Shown here: piece by piece, positions 59,753 to 64,000 of the stretch
Numbering within the stretch: the stretch's first letter is position 1
Layout: each line of letters starts with the position of its first letter
Position numbers and translations under genes: made by a program
Assembly (NCBI GenBank): GCA_026874595.1
Contig: CM049309.1
Coordinates: forward strand, 22,365,033 to 22,429,032
Source: Sipunculus nudus
Lineage: Eukaryota > Annelida > Sipuncula > Golfingiida > Sipunculidae
Length of the DNA stretch: 64,000 bases
Direction of reading: 5' to 3'
The notes under the pieces: generated by a model
Seen by the model: the letters and a program-made list of their open reading frames with translations, nothing else
Database searches by the model: none
Told to the model about the DNA's origin: nothing

Positions 59753-60062
59753 ATATCCATGATTATTTTATTTTGTCATGAATTGATATTTTAAAACAGA
59801 AAGCTTTCTTTTCAACTATACACACCACAAACATTCACGGCCATCCGCAAAGTAAATTATATAGTCGTGATACACAAATAAGAAATGCACTGAAACACAT
59901 TAAACAACGGCGTGTTATATGCAAGCCGGGAAATTCGACAAAAGTTAGAATTTTACAAATAGGACCACCTCCAGGCTAGAACCACTTTGCTCAGTCCCCA
60001 GGGTTGTCATATTATTTGTGGGGTTCAACTATGTATATATATATATATATATATATATAGAT
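59753..60062. other. no gene seen; spacer with TA tract
   Basis: Ends in a TA tract (60033-60059) directly before the long inverted repeat. Confidence 0.5.
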
Positions 60063-60216
60063 TATAAGTTTATAAAAATGCATCAATGCATAAATGTCAC
60101 TACCCGCAGGTTTCGTGCGCACTGCGTGGCACTCATCAGGTGATGAGTGCTACGCAGTGCGCACGAAACCTGCGGGTAGTGACATTTATGCATTGATGCA
60201 TTTTTATAAACTTATA
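60063..60216. repeat. long inverted repeat: 76-bp arms, one mismatch, 2-base centre
   Basis: Arms 60063-60138 and 60141-60216 pair base for base, except G60128 opposite T60151, around GG at 60139-60140. Both outer sides are TA-rich microsatellite. The arms end in TTATAA...TTATA and include TGCATCAATGCATAAATGTC and ACTACCCGCAGG. It can form a cruciform or a single 76-bp RNA hairpin. Confidence 0.97.
60097..60143 (-). ncRNA. type I hammerhead ribozyme motif
   Basis: On minus the invariant core is complete: C3UGAUGA (60139-60133), then stem II GUGCCACGCAGUGCGCAC (60132-60115; GUGC/GCAC, a bulged C, CAC/GUG, GCA loop), GAA (60114-60112), A15.1 (60111), stem III ACC/GGU with UGCG loop (60111-60102), cleavage triplet GUA with A17 at 60101, and stem I UCAC (60143-60140) / GUGA (60100-60097). 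Short stem III type I hammerheads are known from Penelope-like elements and retrozymes. Cleavage would fall between 60101 and 60100. Confidence 0.72.
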
Positions 60217-61373
60217 GCAGCTCTACTTTATGTATCGAGCACTTTGATCCTGGAATGACAATCAAACCCTTTCTGTAATATATATATAGATTATATATAT
60301 ATATATATATATATATAGATATATATAGAGAGAGAGAGAGAGAGAAAGATAGATAGATAGATACTCATTATAAATAAGGAGAATCAAAGAGATATTACTC
60401 TTATATAATATGACTTACAGAGAGTGGGAAAACGATAGGTTCTTTCCACCATTATTCAGTCATACTGAAATTTGTTTTAACTGGATCATTTCATTCCATT
60501 TCAGGTATTGAGACCATGCAGGAAAAAGAGAAACCACCGACTTAATCAATTGAATGCTATTATTGGTCTGGTATAATTTAATTAAATTAAGTATACTGCT
60601 TTAGACAACTGTCAGAATCTTCATTTAATTCTGCAGATAAAGGTGTCAGATATAATGACATTTTGACGACTGAAGTCAGTATTTCCCTGTATATAATCCT
60701 ATGGCTCATGATGGAGTATGTCTCCGACTGTATTATTCTAATACATGACATGTATAAGAAATAAAGCATTTTTAATTCTCTCACTATGTTTTGGACCCAA
60801 GAGTCATTGAGCAAACCTTTAAATTTGATGGGACAGACCGTGGAGTTATCATATGAACCCTTTGACCATGCATATGCATGTATTATATCCCATGTCTGAG
60901 CTACAGACAATGTCGCGATAAATCATAATAACTATTTGTACAATCCGTGTAAAATAAGTAAGTTTATATATATTTATATATGTGTGTGTGTGTAAGAATA
61001 TGTGCATGTGTGTGAGACACAGAGAAAGAGGGAGGTTGTGTTGGTATTGGGTGTTGTAGTTTGTTATACGCGTTTTGTGTTATAATGGGGGGGGGGGGGG
61101 GCTGCGGCTATGTAAGTAGGGAAGGGGAGGAGGAGGTGGAATAAATTGCCTTTGTGAGGGAGTATTATTCTGCTTTTTCCTTTCATTCATAATTTTGGTC
61201 TGTTACTTTAATTTTATTTTATAGGGCCTTTTTACAGCTTGTAGTCTAAAATGTTTGTCACTTTAAGCACAAATAAGATAACTATAAGATAAGACAAAAC
61301 ACTGTGTATATTGAATATAAATTTATTTTTGTATACACATATATAACTGGTTATCAATTCGAGGTTAAAAAGT

Positions 61374-61427
<54 letters not shown>

Positions 61428-62248
61428 TAAAACATGACAGAGCTTGTAACGGCCATACTCCCGCACCTTTCCACATGCAGTAGCCTTAGCTTTTCATAGT
61501 ATAGTTATGCTCAGCCTATTTCCGTTCCGTATTATATAACTAACAATAAAACGTGTCATGTAACCTGCAGCTTATATTTTATGTAATGTCTTATTATTAA
61601 TATTAGTTTTTTTGTAATTTGTTTCTGTGCAGGGTTGTTTTAAATAGATACATAAACAATTTTCTTTTCATTTTATTCGCAAAATATAAATATTTTATTT
61701 TCCAAACGCAATATACTGAAGAAGCAATAATGTTGAGAAATAAGCTGTTTAATGACAGTAAGATGCTGGAAGTTCAAGCGATTTTCACTCATTTGTAATT
61801 CTTTCGGGGCCTCTTTGGCCACACAGCAGATACATACCCGTTCACTCATTAAAACCCCATTAAGGCAATGCAGTGTTCGGTGATAAATAAGACCAGGCCT
61901 GTTTATCATTAATGCCAGTCATCGTATAAGTTACATGCCATCCTGTTCCATTTGACACAATTATGATGTCATTCGATCCAAATACGACCCTCCGTTGCCA
62001 TTGACGATCTATCGAGTAAGGCAACAACCCATCTGGTCAGATAATCAAGAGAGCACTAGTACTGACAATTTTCATGTCCCTTTTGGGAAAATCCTAACGC
62101 GAAACCAACAGATAAAAAAACATTGTTCAAATTTCGTTTAAACCTAGTTTACATACACACATACACACGTATTTGGTGTCAAAGGCGGACTGTATATGAT
62201 GGCCTTATAATAAACGCTGTATATACGTGTAAATATATACGTATATAT

Positions 62249-62286
<38 letters not shown>

Positions 62287-62477
62287 TTGATCACGTTATG
62301 GTAGAAATTATCAATCCAGATCCCGTCTGCAGTCATTATGAATACAAATGACTACTGTGCATATGTCCCGAGTACTTCATGACTTAAAAATATTAAAATA
62401 AAATAAATCCTTAATATAGCCAAATACGTGAATATTGTTCGTTTCATTGCATCGATCGTGTGTGTGTGTGTGTGAGG

Positions 62478-62536
<59 letters not shown>

Positions 62537-62675
62537 GAGACAGACAGACAGGCAGACAGAGTACTACATTAAAATAGGTAAAATTATTATTGGTTACATG
62601 AAAATACACTTTACCAGTCATTCGTAAGTGTTACTTGATTTCTAGTTAACCTCTGTTGAGGATAGGTAGAGATAG
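60217..62675. other. no gene seen; microsatellite-rich
   Basis: Contains GA/GATA tracts (60328-60362), GT (60982-60993), poly-G (61087-61101), CA/TA (61377-61424) and GT/GA (62458-62533). The reverse frames at 60587 and 61673 have no family resemblance. Confidence 0.5.
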
Positions 62676-62757
62676 GTACGAAGTAGTAGAGGTACGAACT
62701 GGCGGAGGTACGAACTGGCGGAGGTACGAACTGCCAGAGGTACGAACTGTCGGACAT
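62676..62757 (+). repeat. minisatellite, GAGGTACGAACTGGCG unit, ~17 bp
   Basis: Five units of AGGTACGAACTGGCGG type. Core GGTACGAA is shared with 53110-53225. Confidence 0.85.
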
Positions 62758-64000
62758 TCCCGACACACAACACTGTCAACAGGGTCAACAGCAACTCACT
62801 GACAGATCCTGAACTGCTACATGAGCAAAAGGTATTGAGATAAGTATTTTCCGTAATTGTTATTATCGTAGGTGTACAAATATTCTCGCATTAGCCCCCC
62901 CCCCCGCACCCAAACCAATGATATACCTTACCGGCGGTTTGCCTTGGTGCAAGGCTGAGAATTATGAACCCATAACAAACCGGCGGTACACAAACTCACA
63001 TGCAAGTGTTCTGCAGTTGTTGTAAATTGTTGAATAATTTTCCTTAATTGTAAAGCTTTCTTCTCTTCGATATACTAAACTTTTCTTGAAAGTAATTTAA
63101 GGAGTATTTTAGAAGATTTCATGCTATGGTTGAATTTAGCATGTCAAAGTAATTTTTTACAAATTAATTATACAAAATACACCTGGTATATGCATATATA
63201 TATTGCTTGGATTTATTTACCGGGGTACCAGTACTTTTTAATCTTATTTAACATTTGTATTTAGCCTTTTATTATTTAACTTTTCTCGTGGTTCATATGT
63301 GCATCTGTTATACTGTGCTCAGCATTACAAAATATTCAACCATAACCCAGCCTAGAAATATTACAAATGTTAGGACATGGGCATTTTGCCATCTGTGCAT
63401 GTGCATATATGTTTCAATGTGCATGTGCAGCCTTCATTCTCCCAGGACACAATTAACTGAAATATACAATTAAGCATCTCTAGCTTGACGTCACAAGCTA
63501 ACTAGTGCATCAAAAGGTATTAATAATATCAAGGGTGATTTAGGCTGCCAAACCATATCTGCCGCCAGCGCATGGGGGCATGCATTTTGGCCGCAAGAGA
63601 CTGAGCCACACTTTTGCCCCAACACTGGCCAGTCGACAATATCTGCCCAGCATTGAGTGGAGGGACATACACCATTTCGGCCACAGGGCTTCTTCATTGC
63701 TGGCACCCATTTGTATTGGCCATGTAATTACAGTGGAAGCTCAGCCAGGTCAACGCAAACCTTTGTCAGCTCACACCATACCAACTCACTCCGTACTAAC
63801 TCACAATTAGGACAAGTCACACTCCAGTACATTCCACTTTACCAACTCACACCTCAGCCATACCAACTCAAATCCCACTCCATACCGGCTCACTCCACTT
63901 TATTAACAGCCAATGTTAATAAAGAAATGGTAGGTATTTATACATTTTTATTGAATATTATAAAATTACAAAGATATAAAATAGAACTATGTACTGGTAA
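62758..64000. other. no gene seen; ACCAACTCAC tandem near the end
   Basis: 63730-63900 carries diverged CATACCAACTCACTCC repeats. The rest is AT-rich with no supported exon. Confidence 0.5.

Noticed and set aside
60141..60187. Second hammerhead on the plus strand of the palindrome
   Set aside because: The mirror copy reads GUGAUGA instead of CUGAUGA because the two centre bases are GG. C3 is essential, so the plus strand should be inactive.
59000..62000. Penelope-like RT that might own the hammerhead
   Set aside because: I searched frames on both strands around the palindrome and saw no RT or GIY-YIG motifs.

Overview
This is animal nuclear DNA: AT-rich, intron-bearing, with GT-AG splice signals, many long TA tracts, poly-G runs and several classes of degraded retroelement. 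There is no bacterial operon structure. The domain mix suggests a lophotrochozoan, most likely a bivalve mollusc. That mix is an extracellular PAN/Apple protein, an NNMT-like methyltransferase pair, a NADAR-SGNH open frame, a FLYWCH-MULE gene relic, a Tx1/L1-like LINE, and a dispersed repeat ending in an AGCT(C/G)AGCTGA-type terminus. The taxon is inference, not proof.

Layout. 0.6-4.8 kb (+): two phase-compatible exons of a secreted or extracellular protein ending in a PAN/Apple domain, with a roughly 39-bp minisatellite array in the intron. 5.2-6.7 kb: diverged tandem repeat. 7.4-8.0 kb (-) and 11.9-13.7 kb (-): two NNMT/PNMT-type methyltransferase copies, the first lacking its last exon. 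14.4-15.4 kb (-): a single-exon NADAR-SGNH hydrolase fusion. 16.36-22.34 kb (+): a young Ty3/gypsy LTR retrotransposon with 334-bp LTRs differing at two positions, a tRNA-Leu primer site, gag, a canonical -1 frameshift heptamer, and a pol frame broken once near its end. 23.2-23.7 kb (+): a CRE plus TATA promoter-like block ahead of a short ORF that runs into an 11-bp minisatellite. 24.7-28.7 kb (-): a decayed Tx1/L1-type LINE with poly-A tail. 31.6-31.9 kb: a MITE-like inverted-repeat element. 36.2-36.9 kb (-): a LINE 3' fragment. 38.4-39.4 kb: a repeat array carrying DR1-type TGACCT half-site clusters. 43.0-45.3 kb: a 29-bp minisatellite with a palindromic core. 50.6-51.4 kb (-): an L1 ORF1p-like frame. 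54.1-59.8 kb (-): a ten-exon FLYWCH-MULE transposase-derived gene with several inactivating lesions. 60.06-60.22 kb: a 76-bp-arm inverted repeat whose minus strand contains a complete type I hammerhead ribozyme core.

The best candidates for something undescribed are the hammerhead inside the long palindrome, the NADAR-SGNH fusion, and the link between the 29-bp minisatellite and a 45-bp sequence found elsewhere in the window in two exact copies. Most of the remaining sequence looks like intron or intergenic DNA with microsatellites and old repeats. Splice sites and domain calls were read by eye; no alignment or folding program was run.
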